From Nomia melanderi (lineage: Eukaryota > Arthropoda > Insecta > Hymenoptera > Halictidae): a stretch of DNA of 64,000 nucleotides. Position 1 is the first letter of the stretch. Every line of letters begins with the position of its first letter. The translations under genes and the position numbers were made by a program. Where the stretch lies: contig NC_134999.1 in NCBI RefSeq assembly GCF_051020985.1, positions 24,461,160-24,525,159 on the forward strand, given 5' to 3'. A model generated the notes under the pieces. It made no database searches, was not told the DNA's origin, and worked only from the letters and a program-made list of their open reading frames with translations. Shown here in pieces: positions 11,538-21,935 of this stretch.

Positions 11538-11653
11538 TTTCATATCCGAGAAGGAACGGTCTAGGATTTTGAGCGACCGGGACACCCTCTTGTCCCAGAA
11601 AACAAAAGAGCAGCGGCTGTTGCTCGCCCCTTTTTCGACAAGCAACTCTCGTT
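11538..11653. repeat. Repeat M, copy 1 (~112 bp, nearly identical to copy 2)
   Basis: Differs from 12606-12720 by one substitution and one T in a homopolymer, far closer than most repeats here. It contains two possible stems: GGGACA...TGTCCC (6-nt loop) and GAGCA...TGCTC. No tRNA or known small-RNA pattern is recognisable; an amplified fragment is as likely as an RNA gene. Confidence 0.85.
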
Positions 11654-11950
11654 TATCAGTTCTTTTTGATATTCAATGGCAAGTTCTTCTGCCAATTGAA
11701 AGAAACATTCCTGCCTCGAAATTTCTTCTCCCGTGGATTCTTTCTATAAAATCCATGCGTTTATCCCGGCTAAATCTAGGATAGTGGAAAACACCTGTAA
11801 AGATCATCTCCGACATTTAGATTTGACCGATTTTACCGAGGCCGATAGGCGAGCGAGAACTGTAAACACTTGGAAGTACCGTAAAGCAGTCCCCGAAAGG
11901 CACTTTTTGGCTATAATCATGCCACAACTGCATTACCTTTCGTTTGTAAC
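11654..11950. other. Unique spacer between repeats M and N
   Basis: No feature recognised. Open frames here are short and overlapping. Confidence 0.4.
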
Positions 11951-12538
11951 GACTTTATAGCTTCGGAATAGAGTCTTCGAGAGAATACTATTACAAAAAG
12001 ATACAAATCGTTCTACCGGTCAAATAACCGGTCGTGGTAGGTAAGACTACAAATTTTTCTCAGAAAATAAACAATAAAAAAAGGAGTGAATATTGAAGAA
12101 TGTTTTACACATGTATTTTCGGAAAAGTCGTGAAGTACAAAGACGATCAGATACATTATTTATTAAAAAATGAATTGTCTAGAACAATTTAGAGTGAGTG
12201 ATCTATTAATAGATCACTGAGACTTAATGGGTTAACACTAGAACTCCTCGATTTTTCCTTTGGGATTGCTGAATACGTGCGAATATCTCTGAGGAATTAC
12301 TGAAAAGTTGATTAAGTAATACCTAAGCTGAAATTTCAAGCAATTTAGATCTCAATAAACCCACGTTTCTAGTTTTGGCAATGAATTTTTCAAAGATCAA
12401 CTGGATAGATTCAGTGTTCACTGAGAAATTCCTAAAGAAGTTAATTAAGTATAAAGGCGATTCAATTACGTCTATAGGAAATTCTAATCGAAATTTTAAA
12501 AACAGTCATTCGACTGCTCGTGGTAGGAATAGCGTTAA
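11951..12538 (+). mobile_element. Composite repeat N, copy 1 (~588 bp)
   Basis: About 98% identical by eye to 59217-59800 (roughly nine substitutions and one short gap). Two parts meet at TTAA 12232-12235. The left part ends in CCCATTAAGTCTC plus a 22-bp palindrome. The right part (12236-12534, flanked by TTAA) starts CACTAGAACTCC, like family E, and ends with the inverse of CGCTATTCCTACC. An open frame at 12375-12575 is present in both copies but is lengthened differently at its end and has no known domain. Confidence 0.85.
12197..12218. other. Perfect 22-bp palindrome in repeat N
   Basis: Half-site AGTGATCTATT followed by its exact complement, centred on ATTAAT. It lies 13 bp inside the TTAA terminus of the left half of repeat N and is conserved without change at 59463-59484. 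Confidence 0.95.
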
Positions 12539-12605
12539 CTATAAGAATCATCAAGCTATTGGAATAGTGTTTTGAGAAACGCATCGAAGAGCGAGACTAG
12601 AAATT

Positions 12606-12720
12606 TTTCATATCCGAGAAGGAATGGTCTAGGATTTTGAGCGACCGGGACACCCTCTTGTCCCAGAAAACAAAAGAGCAGCGGCTGTTGCTCGCCCCTT
12701 TTTTCGACAAGCAACTCTCG
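12606..12720. repeat. Repeat M, copy 2
   Basis: Same orientation as copy 1 at 11538. The two M copies bracket composite repeat N, with 297 bp between M1 and N and 67 bp between N and M2. Confidence 0.85.
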
Positions 12721-13053
12721 TTCTTTCTTTATCAGTGTCTCTGTCATCCGCGAGCTCCTCCAGTTCTAGCAAGTGCCTCCGCGATATCGATTCTCCTCCG
12801 TTGCACCTCCGAGTGCGACCGACTTCTTTGATTGTACGAATTTTAGCTGGATTGGACGGTTCATCTTGTTTCTCCTGTCCCGGTCGTTCAGAAATTCCGG
12901 GTTGTTCACCTTCTATGTAACTTCGGAGTCAATTGGAAGTATATTGGCATCTTGGTTTATTTCATTTTGCAGAGTGGTGGATAGAAACAGTTGTTTCTGC
13001 TGTTAGAAGAATTTATATATTTATATTTAATAAATGAATTAGTGAATTGAGTG
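12721..13053. other. Non-coding; 12936-12985 is repeated at 19205-19255
   Basis: The shared ~50 bp includes TTGGCATCTTGGTTTATTTC and TTTTGC.(A/G)AGTGGTG. The rest is unique. Overlapping short open frames are not supported. Confidence 0.5.
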
Positions 13054-13057
13054 TTAA

Positions 13058-13496
13058 TACGTTGAATGCCGCGTGATTTCATACAGCAAAATTCAATAGC
13101 ATGTCCTCTTCATTTTGTGTATTTTGTTCATCATTTAATTGCATTGCGTTATTATTACTACATGTTGAATATCACCGTATTAGATAGCATTGTCTATAAT
13201 ATAGAATCTTCAAATAATCGTCATTTAACACTTTGCTACTGCGGTTACCGATGACTGAAGCTTTCAAATTACAAGAGACTAATATAACTTAGATAATTGA
13301 TTTCGAATACAAATTTTCCTTAACGTAAATAACTAGATAATAACTAGATAAATTAATGATTGCTTTGTGTCTTTGCTATAGAAATTATAAGTGACAAAAC
13401 GTTGATGCTTCTCATAGCAATCAACGTTTTAATCGACTGAATTTATAGTAATTCAATTTGCTTGGAGTCACCGGTGACCCCATAGAATTCAACGTG
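13058..13496. mobile_element. TTAA element, family C, carrying a nested element
   Basis: Flanked by TTAA at 13054-13057 and 13497-13500. Ends are TACGTTGAATGCC and (inverted) CACGTTGAATTC. The right end has the palindrome GGAGTCACCGGTGACCCC. Removing the inner insertion with one TTAA leaves about 225 bp, the usual size of these elements. Confidence 0.8.
13229..13438. mobile_element. Nested L-like TTAA element inside family C
   Basis: TTAA at 13225-13228 and 13439-13442. The left end CACTTTGCTACTGCGG resembles family L. At the right end, AAAACGTTGAT (13396) and ATCAACGTTTT (13430) form an 11-bp perfect stem with a 23-nt loop. Confidence 0.65.
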
Positions 13497-13500
13497 TTAA

Positions 13501-13859
13501 TCCGCGGGAAATCGACACAGATTCGAATTCTCGTTTGTTTAACACATTTCATTGTTACCTACGATATTCTTTGAAGCTTCGAGCCGAATCTCGCTGGGAC
13601 ATGCTTGTTTAACGATTGCAAGTTAAATTGCACGGCGCGCTATTATAACTTTATATTCTCGTTAGACTTCCGAAGAGAGCGTCGCTCGGAATATGTACTT
13701 TCGGCGTCGATTCCTCGGAACTTGGGACGCTGTAACGCGGAATGCCCGCAAAAAGTTTGATAAAAGATCCACTGAACGTTCGTCCGAAAATCCACGAAGG
13801 AAAATGATTGTTTCCGCTTAACATCTGTCATCAATTAGAATTAACGAGCCTCGGAGGAG
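13501..13859. other. Unique non-coding sequence
   Basis: Nothing recognised. GC-richer than its flanks at 13560-13800. Confidence 0.4.
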
Positions 13860-13975
13860 GCTCAGTTCAAGCAAGTCAGACAATTCGAACCATTCAAAAA
13901 ATTCAAACAATTCAAACAATTCTAGCAGTTCAAGCAATTCAGACAATCCAGACAACTCAAACAGTTCAAAAGTGC
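13860..13975. repeat. 9-bp array (AATTCAAAC-type)
   Basis: About a dozen imperfect 9-mers (AATTCAAAC, CAGTTCAAG, AATTCAGAC). Open on both strands only because the period is a multiple of three. Confidence 0.9.
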
Positions 13976-13985
13976 TTCCGTTTAA

Positions 13986-14170
13986 CCCTTTGAACCCTGT
14001 AGGCTCGAATATTGCAGCAGTTCTAATAACACGTTGAATGCCATGGGGGTCACCGGTGACCCAAATCGAATTACTATAGTTCACTGAATTACACCATGAT
14101 TATTCGAAAACATTTCTATATTATGAATAATGCTAACTAATGTGACATTCAGCTAGTTGCTGCGATAACA
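13986..14170. mobile_element. Family P end interrupted by a family C end
   Basis: 13982 TTAA then CCCTTTGAACCCTGTAGG, CTCGAATATTGCAGCAG (family P, also at 43415-43457 reversed and 60595-60640). It breaks at about 14027 into TAACACGTTGAATGCC and GGGTCACCGGTGACCC, a family C terminus with its palindrome. The far ends of both are missing. Confidence 0.7.
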
Positions 14171-14582
14171 ACGCACTTTTCTTACCATTGAAAATCTATT
14201 TGAACACAAACAATAAGATAGATTATTATACACTTCGCGTAGTCGAGTCTGAAACGGCGGGATCGGTATGGATAGACGATTCGTTTGCAGAGGGATGTCA
14301 TTGTGAGGACCGACGCTGAATCCTCGGCTTTATGGAGCAAGCGTCGACGAATTTCGGCGGCCGCGACGCTCCCGGAGGGCTCGTTTAATTTTTAATTAAG
14401 TCCGTGAAGCACCGGCGCACCGGCCCGTCGGAAATCTAACGGGTGTTTCGCGGGGAAATTTAATTGAACCGACTGGGAATTTCGGGCATACCTTTTTCCG
14501 AATGCATTCCAAGGAAATCGGATTAATCGGGCTGGGAAATATCGACTGAGGAATTGAACCGTTAGACAGTGTGTAGTGGCCT
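14171..14582. other. Unique GC-richer block
   Basis: Contains a homeodomain-type AT core TTTAATTTTTAATTAAG (14384-14400) within GC-rich flanks. Candidate regulatory element by composition only; no gene supported. Confidence 0.35.
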
Positions 14583-14586
14583 TTAA

Positions 14587-14740
14587 CCCCTTGAATAATA
14601 AACAGTTTAAATAGGATCTAACAAACAGAAACATTACTCGGTTCTTTTGAATCCAAATGAAATATTAATTATTATACTGTAGAGCAACACTGTTTCTCTT
14701 CAACTTTACCCTCGTTTAACATTTCAATGTTTTAAATCAT
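14587..14740 (+). repeat. Family F, left half
   Basis: TTAA at 14583-14586 then CCCCTTGAATAATAAAC. Matches 57426 onward (GAACATTACTCG, TTTGAATTCAAAT-type words). The right end is absent. Confidence 0.75.
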
Positions 14741-16430
14741 CTACGGAAGATTCTCGAATCTTATGGGACGGAATATTTATGTTGGAATTCCTTCTTTCCT
14801 TCGGTAAGCCAAGCGAAGTCGATTTTATCGTCGGAAATCCAATTCAGCTGATTTTTAGCGAAATTCTCTGCGTTGCGACGCTTTTACAGTGAACTTTGGA
14901 TTGTCAGAGTTTTCTGTGAAATTTATGCTAATTTCGGGAAATTAATAGATGTACACTCAAAAGCTTTTGAACCTTAGACAACTAGATCAATGTCTAAGTA
15001 CCTTTGTAGTACACAAGTTGCTGAACGGAGAGTAACTTTTATAAACAAAATTTATAATTGCAGTAAAGTTCCACGATGTTTCTACCTTCTCGACACCCGA
15101 ATGAACTGCTTAACGATAGAACTACCATTCCTAAATTCGTCTTTAACGATTATTGAGCAAATAATAGATCCTTCTCTGAGCAGTTTCGAAAGAAATTGTC
15201 TGGCAACACGCAAACTAAGTTTTGAGTGATCGAAGTCTGGATAGACGGACTCCTGGGGTTTCTATAGAACAATTTTGGAAAGCCGACTCGACTGCTGGGC
15301 ACTTCCAGCGTTGAATTCTCCTTCCATTCGAATCCGTTTAATCAAACCTGTTGAATTATTACTAATGCTAAGCCAGTAAAAGCAAAAATGGCCAACGTTC
15401 GTATATCTTCAGTCTAAACGAGGGCAATAGGAAGGCAGCCAGACGTGTCTGGACTTTGTCAGGCGAAGTCAAGAGACTTTTCTCCAGGCAACGCCGTAAA
15501 CAGTCTGGCAAAGAAAAGCGGACGCCAACTTACTTTTGGGAGTTCGATTCATTCGCGTTCGCGAACTCGAAAGAGCTAGACGTGTTTTTCGAAGGTGCAA
15601 TAAAGTCACGCTGTAAAATATATACCGTTTCATTATTTCATCAGCTGTTCCCAATAAAACCAACGCTCGTAGCATCGCACTCGCGTTCGAGTAACAAGAA
15701 AAATGACAAAGATTCAAATTCCCCGGAAGGCTGTCCGCTACATCGCAGCGATCGAAGGTAATTTGTCCCTCGAGCAAAATACTGCGATAATAACCATCAG
15801 AAGTTTCTTTTAGCGTCCATCGATTCGGCATTCCTATATAAATGGCGGACAAAACGCATCGATTCTCTGATGCATATACAGGCTCGACTTGTACTGTTTC
15901 ATTATTTAATCAGCCACTCCCGATAATTCGAATTCCAGTGGATTTTTCGGTGGGAACCGATTAACGGGAGGTTCCGAGGATTCGGTGGAAGCTTATCGGG
16001 ATGCCTATATTAGACGATTACAGACGGCCGTGCTCGTTTCGCGAAACGAAGAGGCGACGTTTCTCTTTCCTCGGGCCGGCGCGGTGTCCCTTTGCAAACG
16101 AATGACCCATTTATACGATTCCTATCTATTCGAACGGGCTCGAGGCAAATGGCGCCGCTGCCGGGAACACAGGGGTGCTAGATTACCCTGCGGAAATCCG
16201 TCCTCGCCGAATATCCAGACTTCCGGCGCGCTCGCGGCCTCACAAAGCAAACCCTAACACGTTCACGCCGGCGCTGTAATTTCCACTCTTTCCCATTTGG
16301 CCACTGAGTTCTCGAAATTGATAAAAATATTGAAATGATCGATAAGTAAATGAATTTTCGAATATATGGCAGTGTTTTCTAATTAGCAAACCATTGAAGA
16401 GCCACGTATTTAATGGTACGCACTGTCAAA
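14741..16430. other. Long unique stretch, GC-richer at 15230-16260
   Basis: No repeat family recognised. Open frames 15456-15761 (+), 15469-15852 (-) and 15985-16257 (+) are the best of this stretch, but the first two overlap on opposite strands and none has a known domain or splice context. A TATATAA at 15836 lacks a matching initiator. Confidence 0.4.
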
Positions 16431-16499
16431 TGAGCCATCGATGATACACACTGTCTAATGTGATATCTTATTGTGAGCCACCGGTGGTTTTCGTAGAAG

Positions 16500-16670
16500 T
16501 TTAAGTAGAATTTCAACTAGAATTTCAAGTAGGATTTCCACTAAAATTAAAATCAATGAATTCCAACTAGAATTTCAAGTAGAATTTCAACTAGAATTGA
16601 AATGAATGAATTTTAACTAGAATTGAAATGAATGAATTTTAACTAGAATTTCAACTAGAATTCCAAAGGT
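16500..16670. repeat. Short tandem array, AACTAGAATTTCA-type units
   Basis: Repeats of (A/G)AACTAGAATT(T/G) and GAAATGAATGAATTT in imperfect register. Just upstream, CCACCGGTGG (16471-16480) is a small palindrome like those found at family C ends. Confidence 0.85.
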
Positions 16671-17404
16671 ATCTTCTGACACCTTCGAAATTCTCAAACT
16701 AAAATTATTTTCCAACTTCCCTTCTACAGTCTGAACTAACTATTCGACTTCCTCACTAACAATTACAAAATTAACCCCATAAAACGTCGAAAATTCAATT
16801 GAATACAAATAATTCACCTCAGAAAATTCAACTGAAAATTTCACATTTAGACACCTTCGACAGAAACACTATCAACATCACTCCCAAATCGTTTCCTTAC
16901 GCTATCAATTTCCACGAGCTACCATTTCCGAAATGCTAAAAGTTAAGGTACGTTCCTTATACATTCTTGATCCCAGCGAAACGGAAGACCGGCGGAATTT
17001 ACGGTAGCGAGTATCAGGAAAGCAGCGCGCGCCTAATCGTCGAAATTAGGAATTATAGTGCGCCGCGCCGCCATCTTTTCCTATTCTCTTTGGACCCGGA
17101 GCTAAGATACTCCTGGAACGGGGTAATAAAATACCCTCGACCCACCTCCGTTTACAACTCTTTTCTCGCCGCGAGAACGAAGAGGAGCGAGGCGCAAAGA
17201 AACGCTGCGACTGTGTTCGCTCGTGTGTGTGTGGCCGGCCGAGGCGAAAGTGAGGGCTCCGGAAATTAAGGTCGCGAAGCAATACCACGCGCCGCCCTGT
17301 TCATTCTCTATTCTATTTGTCGGCTTTAATGAAATACCGTTGCTGATGGAACATCGAAATTTTCGACGCCGATTTCTGGTAGAAACTGCCGATGAAGAGC
17401 AGAA
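16671..17404. other. Unique sequence, GC-richer at 16960-17300
   Basis: Open frames 16967-17269 (+) and 17046-17288 (-) overlap on opposite strands. No recognised product. Confidence 0.4.
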
Positions 17405-17500
17405 GAATCTTTGAAATATACTTCAGCAAATGAAGCTAAATTATTAGAGAGAAGAAACTATACCGATCTCCTGCTGTTTGAGTAACTAAATCATTCGTTT
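17405..17500 (-). repeat. Family B fragment
   Basis: GAATCTTTGAAATATAC, TTCAGCA(A)ATGAAGCTAAATTAT and CTGCTGTTTGAGTAACTAAA match the first half of reverse family B. Both termini are lost. Confidence 0.75.
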
Positions 17501-18212
17501 GATTTATTTCTCGACTAAGATCGATACATCTACATCTGCTAGATAAATACAGAGTCTGAAACTAAGGAAAATAAATATTGTTTTTCCAATCTTCCAAGTT
17601 TTACAAATTATGCGATTGTTCTGTTTAAAATTAGGATTATAATTCTTCTGCTCGGATAATTAGCTCGAAATCCTCACTAAGTAGACAATTCCTCCAACGA
17701 AGGAAACCATTTCCCTATTCCTTGCATTAACTAGAAACATAAAAACTAACGTTTGTCCTATTCACTCACATAGGGCAAGGGGTTAACTTTTACCGCGAAT
17801 GATAGCAAAACGCGTAGACAATGCCACGCAAGAATATCCCGCCAGGACCTCGAATGTTGCGGTGTAGCCGGTGAAAAATTTCTTTAGGATGCAAATAACT
17901 TGCCCGTGAGCCGGCTCCCTTCGCTGCCTCGTATCTGCCGACACTGATTTCGCGTGCGGGCATGCAGAAGTTGCAATGTCAGCCAAGAACGCGATATCCG
18001 CGCATATTCCATCGGCTCGGAAAGCAGATACGCCGGCACACCGGTTCCCGCTCCCCTTTCGGAACTGGCTTTTGTTGTTCGCATGGAGAATCGACGCCGG
18101 ATCGCGATTCTCTCGTTGTGTTCGGTGGTTAATAGAAATATACTTTAACCCTTTGACGAAGATTGTTAGTGTACGAAGCCTTTTGCAGACTCTGCTAAAT
18201 TAAACACAATGC
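17501..18212. other. Mixed non-coding sequence
   Basis: 17773-17786 ends in GGGCAAGGGGTTAA, a family F/G-type terminus without an identified partner. 17787-18130 is a GC-richer unique block with overlapping open frames on both strands and no recognised domain. Confidence 0.45.
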
Positions 18213-18216
18213 TTAA

Positions 18217-18498
18217 CCCTTTGTCCGAAGTGCTCTTGGTTTCTCACGTTAGTTCATTCAATTGCTTAATACGACGCTCTATTTATTCAATATTTTGAAG
18301 TCATTGAAATGTCTTTAAATGGTACAACTGTGATACTACAAATAAATATAGAAAAAATTGTATAAATTGTAAAAAATAGAAAAAATTGAAAAAATAGAGA
18401 ATGAGGAAGTGTACTGATTTCTTGCTGTTCGAATAGTCCAATCATTTGTTCGCGATTTGGTGTTCCAAAGGTGGTCATTTGACCTCAGCAAAAAAGGG
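18217..18498. mobile_element. Chimeric TTAA element: H left part joined to B right part
   Basis: TTAA at 18213-18216 then CCCTTTGTCCGAAGTGCTC (family H, as at 47.5-47.8 kb reversed). From about 18400 it reads TTGCTGTTCGAATAGTCC, TTTGTTCGCGATTTGG, which is the right part of reverse B. The next element begins at the TTAA that closes it (18499-18502). Confidence 0.65.
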
Positions 18499-18502
18499 TT
18501 AA

Positions 18503-18694
18503 CCCTTGACGGAGATTCTTTGAAATATCGTCAGAAGATGAAGCTAAATTATGCATCGATTGCTTAGATCATTGAAAAGAGAAATTACGAACTGACCTCT
18601 AGCTGTTTTAGTAATTAAATCATTTGTTTGCGACTTAGTGTTGCGAATGTGAACATCCGATCTCGCCAAAATTCCGACATTCGTCCGCAAAGGG
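18503..18694 (-). mobile_element. TTAA element, family B, complete
   Basis: 192 bp between TTAA 18499-18502 and TTAA 18695-18698. Ends CCCTTGACGGAGATTC and CATTCGTCCGCAAAGGG. Confidence 0.9.
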
Positions 18695-18739
18695 TTAAAT
18701 TGTAAGAAGATGAAGATGTCTAGATCAACTTTACAGCAA

Positions 18740-18880
18740 TGAATGTTCATTACACACGGATCAAACTATTTTCTGTCATCAATGTATCATCTCCGAAATG
18801 TCCACTTCAAGTATGGACAATTTTGTTGCATTCCGAATTGTCGATAGTGAAATGTTACACGAGCTTAGTACCGCAAGGGG
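18740..18880. repeat. Family G, right half
   Basis: Ends TTAGTACCGCAAGGGG-TTAA (18881-18884). Interior words (ATCAATGTAT, TTGTCGATAGT(G)AAA) align with 56518-56640 in the same orientation. Confidence 0.7.
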
Positions 18881-18884
18881 TTAA

Positions 18885-19390
18885 GCTGTTACACGAAAAT
18901 ATTGAATCGTCCCGATAACTGAGACACACTAGATACACACGTATGTAGCACATACGCTCGAGTGCGATCTGTGTACACGTCTATCAGCAATTGCGCCGTT
19001 ATAGAGCAGATTAGCTGGGTAAACTCGTTCCAGGCTGTTCGACCTCCACCCCCGCTACCCCTTTTTACACGAGCACGCTCCACAGCCTTCGCTGTGATCT
19101 ATTTTTCCTAGTTCGCACTGTCTTCCGGAAGAATATGCCTAACCATAGTCAGAGGATTTATAGGAAAAGTAATATTTTTCTCTGAGGAACTTTGAAGTCA
19201 CGTATCAGTATTGGCATCTTGGTTTATTTCGTTTTGCTAAGTGGTGAATACAATGAAGTAATCAGTTAACTTCATTTAATTTCACGAGTTTCGGGAAATT
19301 TTAAGTACTGAATACTGAAATCATTAGGAAAAATACGCATTTTAGTCATAGAATCAATGGGAAATATCTATTCTCAAGTTTCGAGGGATT
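18885..19390. other. Non-coding; 19205-19255 repeats 12936-12985
   Basis: Otherwise unique. No gene recognised. Confidence 0.45.
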
Positions 19391-19394
19391 TCAA

Positions 19395-19593
19395 CCCTTT
19401 GCGGACGAATATTGACATTTCGATGAGATGAAGAGTTTAGATTTGGAAGACTGAGTCGTGGACAAATGATCTAATTAGTCGAACAGCAAGAGATCACGCA
19501 GTTTCCTTTTGTTCTATAAATTATACAATTGATATATAATTCAACTTCGCCTGTTGAAAGTTTGGTACATTTCAAAGAATCTTTGCCAAACGG
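19395..19593 (+). mobile_element. TTAA element, family B, forward
   Basis: 199 bp. Left CCCTTTGCGGACGAATATTG after TCAA (19391-19394, one change from TTAA). Right TTTGCCAAACGG then TTAA (19594-19597). Confidence 0.85.
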
Positions 19594-19597
19594 TTAA

Positions 19598-20892
19598 ATC
19601 GTCTGAAAGTATACGTAAAAAATCGCCGAAAATCAATCGTATAGAAAAGGACTGCACAAAAACAGGTTTGACTGTACAAAGGAACCCTTCATTGCAGTTA
19701 TGCGTGATTCCTACGTCACAGAAGCGGAAGAATCGGTAAGGGAAAGAAGCGTTCGCGGTACCAGTGCGGCCATGGCGTGATCCACTGGCCGAAACCCCCG
19801 AAATCCGGCGACACGCGAAAGTATCCCCCCGCAGACAGTTTCCGCAACTTATCGGTCGCTCGTTCTCGTTTGTCTAGGAAAGTTCCCGGGTTCTGTCGAC
19901 CGCGGCGCGTCTATGTATAGAAATATCGACCTTCGCCGCGCCTTAGAAGCTAATCGGATTTAGCATCGCGTCGCTCGCAGACATGATCCACGGCCGAATA
20001 AAATCTACTTTCAGGAAATATATAAGACAAGTTCGGAGCCGCTGCATCGATCGGTTCCCTGGAATCCTTTCTCTGCGCGGCTCAACGACGATTTTACCCC
20101 TTGAATTAACACTGAAACCAACAGTCTAGATGACTAGTTTCGATTGTTTTGTTTTGGAACGATTGATATCTTAACCACTTCCGGTGTAAAGAAATTCTCG
20201 TGTTTCAGAAGAGAATATAAAGACGCATGAAATTGCTGATAAAATTACACATGTATAAATACTGAATTTGTTTATTAGTAATCTTGCATATGATGATATT
20301 TTTAAAGACAGTTGATATTATTTACAAAGTAAATTTTACTCTAAAATTTTCAAATTCAAGAGATTAACTAACAAGAAGACAAAACTCTTAGTCCTCCATT
20401 TTCGAGAAAATCTCAATTCACTCTACCAACGTTCGATAATTTATTCATCCCTTAGAGCTGCCAATCAGGAAACGTCTGCCCCGGTCGAAATGAAAGAACC
20501 GAAGAATCCGCGAACAGGAGGCAGTGTCTTTGGGAACGCGCGCTACTTTCGAGCCGTCGACGCTCTCTTTTTGTGCCCGACGTATTATTCTTTGTTTCTC
20601 GGTTCGAGAGGTCCTCCGGTGGAATCAAATTTCAGCGAGATGTCCGCGGACAAAGGCAAGACAGTTTCGAAGGGTTTGTTTTAGGACCAATTCTTTTGTC
20701 GTGCCCCGACGTTTCCCGAAGGGTTTACTTACCGTGCAATCGCCAAGCCGTCCTGCGCGAGGGAACAATGAAGTCATCGTCGCAACGAACGCGCCTTCGA
20801 CTTACCGGGTTTAATGTCTCTGCGACCGCAACTGGAAATCAATCTGGACAGTCAGACAGACCTTTCTTCGTGGGATCGTTGCGACCGTTACG
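19598..20892. other. Unique blocks plus a family E end
   Basis: 19740-20070 and 20460-20890 are GC-richer unique blocks; overlapping open frames in the latter (20490-20896) have no recognised product. 20110-20170 matches the end of family E (TGACTAGTTTCGATTGTTTTG). GGTAAGTAAA on the minus strand around 20724-20733 is donor-like but isolated. Confidence 0.4.
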
Positions 20893-20896
20893 TTAA

Positions 20897-21131
20897 CCCT
20901 TTGAACTCTAGACATTTTTTACCGGAAATATTCGATATTTTGTAATGAGATATGAATATGGATGACACTATTTGAAACGAACTAATGAGCAAACATACGT
21001 CAATTGAGAAACAAAGGTGGTTTATATAAATAATTCACATATTGTTGCATTGTACGAAACTTAATACTATATATGATACTTTGCAACTTTGTTATATCAA
21101 ATCAAACGGTGACTGAGAGTCATGTCTCGAG
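20897..21131 (-). mobile_element. TTAA element, family A, near complete
   Basis: 235 bp between TTAA 20893-20896 and TTAA 21132-21135. Starts CCCTTTGAACTCTAGAC and ends with GTGACTGAGAGTCATGTCTCGAG, lacking the last nine bases of the canonical terminus. The closing TTAA also opens the next fragment. Confidence 0.88.
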
Positions 21132-21135
21132 TTAA

Positions 21136-21342
21136 CCCTTTGAACTCTAGAAGTTTTTCACTGGAAATATTCGATATTTTCTAATGAGATACAGACATTT
21201 TCTCAGATTGAATTAACACTAGATAGATTGATTACTGCGCATTTAAAACGGTTCATATGCAATCCCTATAAAAATTGTAACAATAAATTATTTTCGGTTT
21301 CTTCAAACATTCATTATAGTATTCAAGTGAAGCTATTTATTT
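21136..21342. mobile_element. Chained A fragment and family E element
   Basis: 21136-21212 is the first 77 bp of another reverse family A copy. At TTAA 21213-21216 it gives way to family E forward (CACTAGATAGATTG, TTGTAACAATAAATTATTTTC, TTCAAACATTCATTATAG), which fades at about 21342. Confidence 0.8.
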
Positions 21343-21404
21343 TCAAGAAGTTCACAACTTAGATACAAGTTTGTCCTCAAAGCAATACTCAAATCGAATC
21401 CTGT

Positions 21405-21935
21405 CACTCGAAATCACAGTAGCTGCATCTCAGAGTTCCCACAAACTCAAAAACATCGATACTAAGTAGTTTCACCTTGAAAATTGAACATTTCGCGAGA
21501 ATCTTCAACCATCTCCCCGAAATTCGCACTCAGAAAATACCACAAAGTTGAAGCTCGGAAGCGAATGCATCTAATAAATGCACAAAAAACGCAATAGTAC
21601 TTAAACCAAAATCCTAATAACAGCATCTTAGAGTTCCCACAAACTCAGAAACATCGATACCAGGTAGATTCATCCTGAAAATTCGACATTTCACGAAAAA
21701 ATTCAACCGTCTCTCGAAATTCGCGATAAGAAAATACTACAAAATCGGCGCTCGGAAGCGAATGCATCCAATAAATGCAATAAAAACGCAGTAACACTTA
21801 AACCAAAATCACAGTAACAGCTTCTCAAAGTTCCCACAAACTCAAAAACATCGATACCACGCACTTCCCCCGCAAAAATTCGACATTTCGCGAAAACATT
21901 CACCCGTCTCCCGAAATTCGCTAAGGAGACACTCT
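21405..21935. repeat. Tandem array, 198-bp unit, 2.7 copies
   Basis: GAGTTCCCACAAACTCA marks units at 21433 and 21631, with a variant at 21828. Units also share AACATCGATAC, CGGAAGCGAATGCATC and TAAACCAAAATC. The open frame at 21703-22005 (-) lies partly in this repeat and is not a gene. Confidence 0.92.

Noticed and set aside
12375..12575. Open frame shared by both copies of repeat N
   Set aside because: The two copies are about 98% identical DNA, so a shared frame is expected. The 3' parts differ and no domain is recognised.
15836..15880. TATATAAATGGCGG as a core promoter
   Set aside because: No initiator or downstream element at the expected distance.
20720..20740. Minus-strand donor-like GGTAAGTAAA
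   Set aside because: No acceptor or open exon on that strand nearby; single donors of this quality occur by chance.
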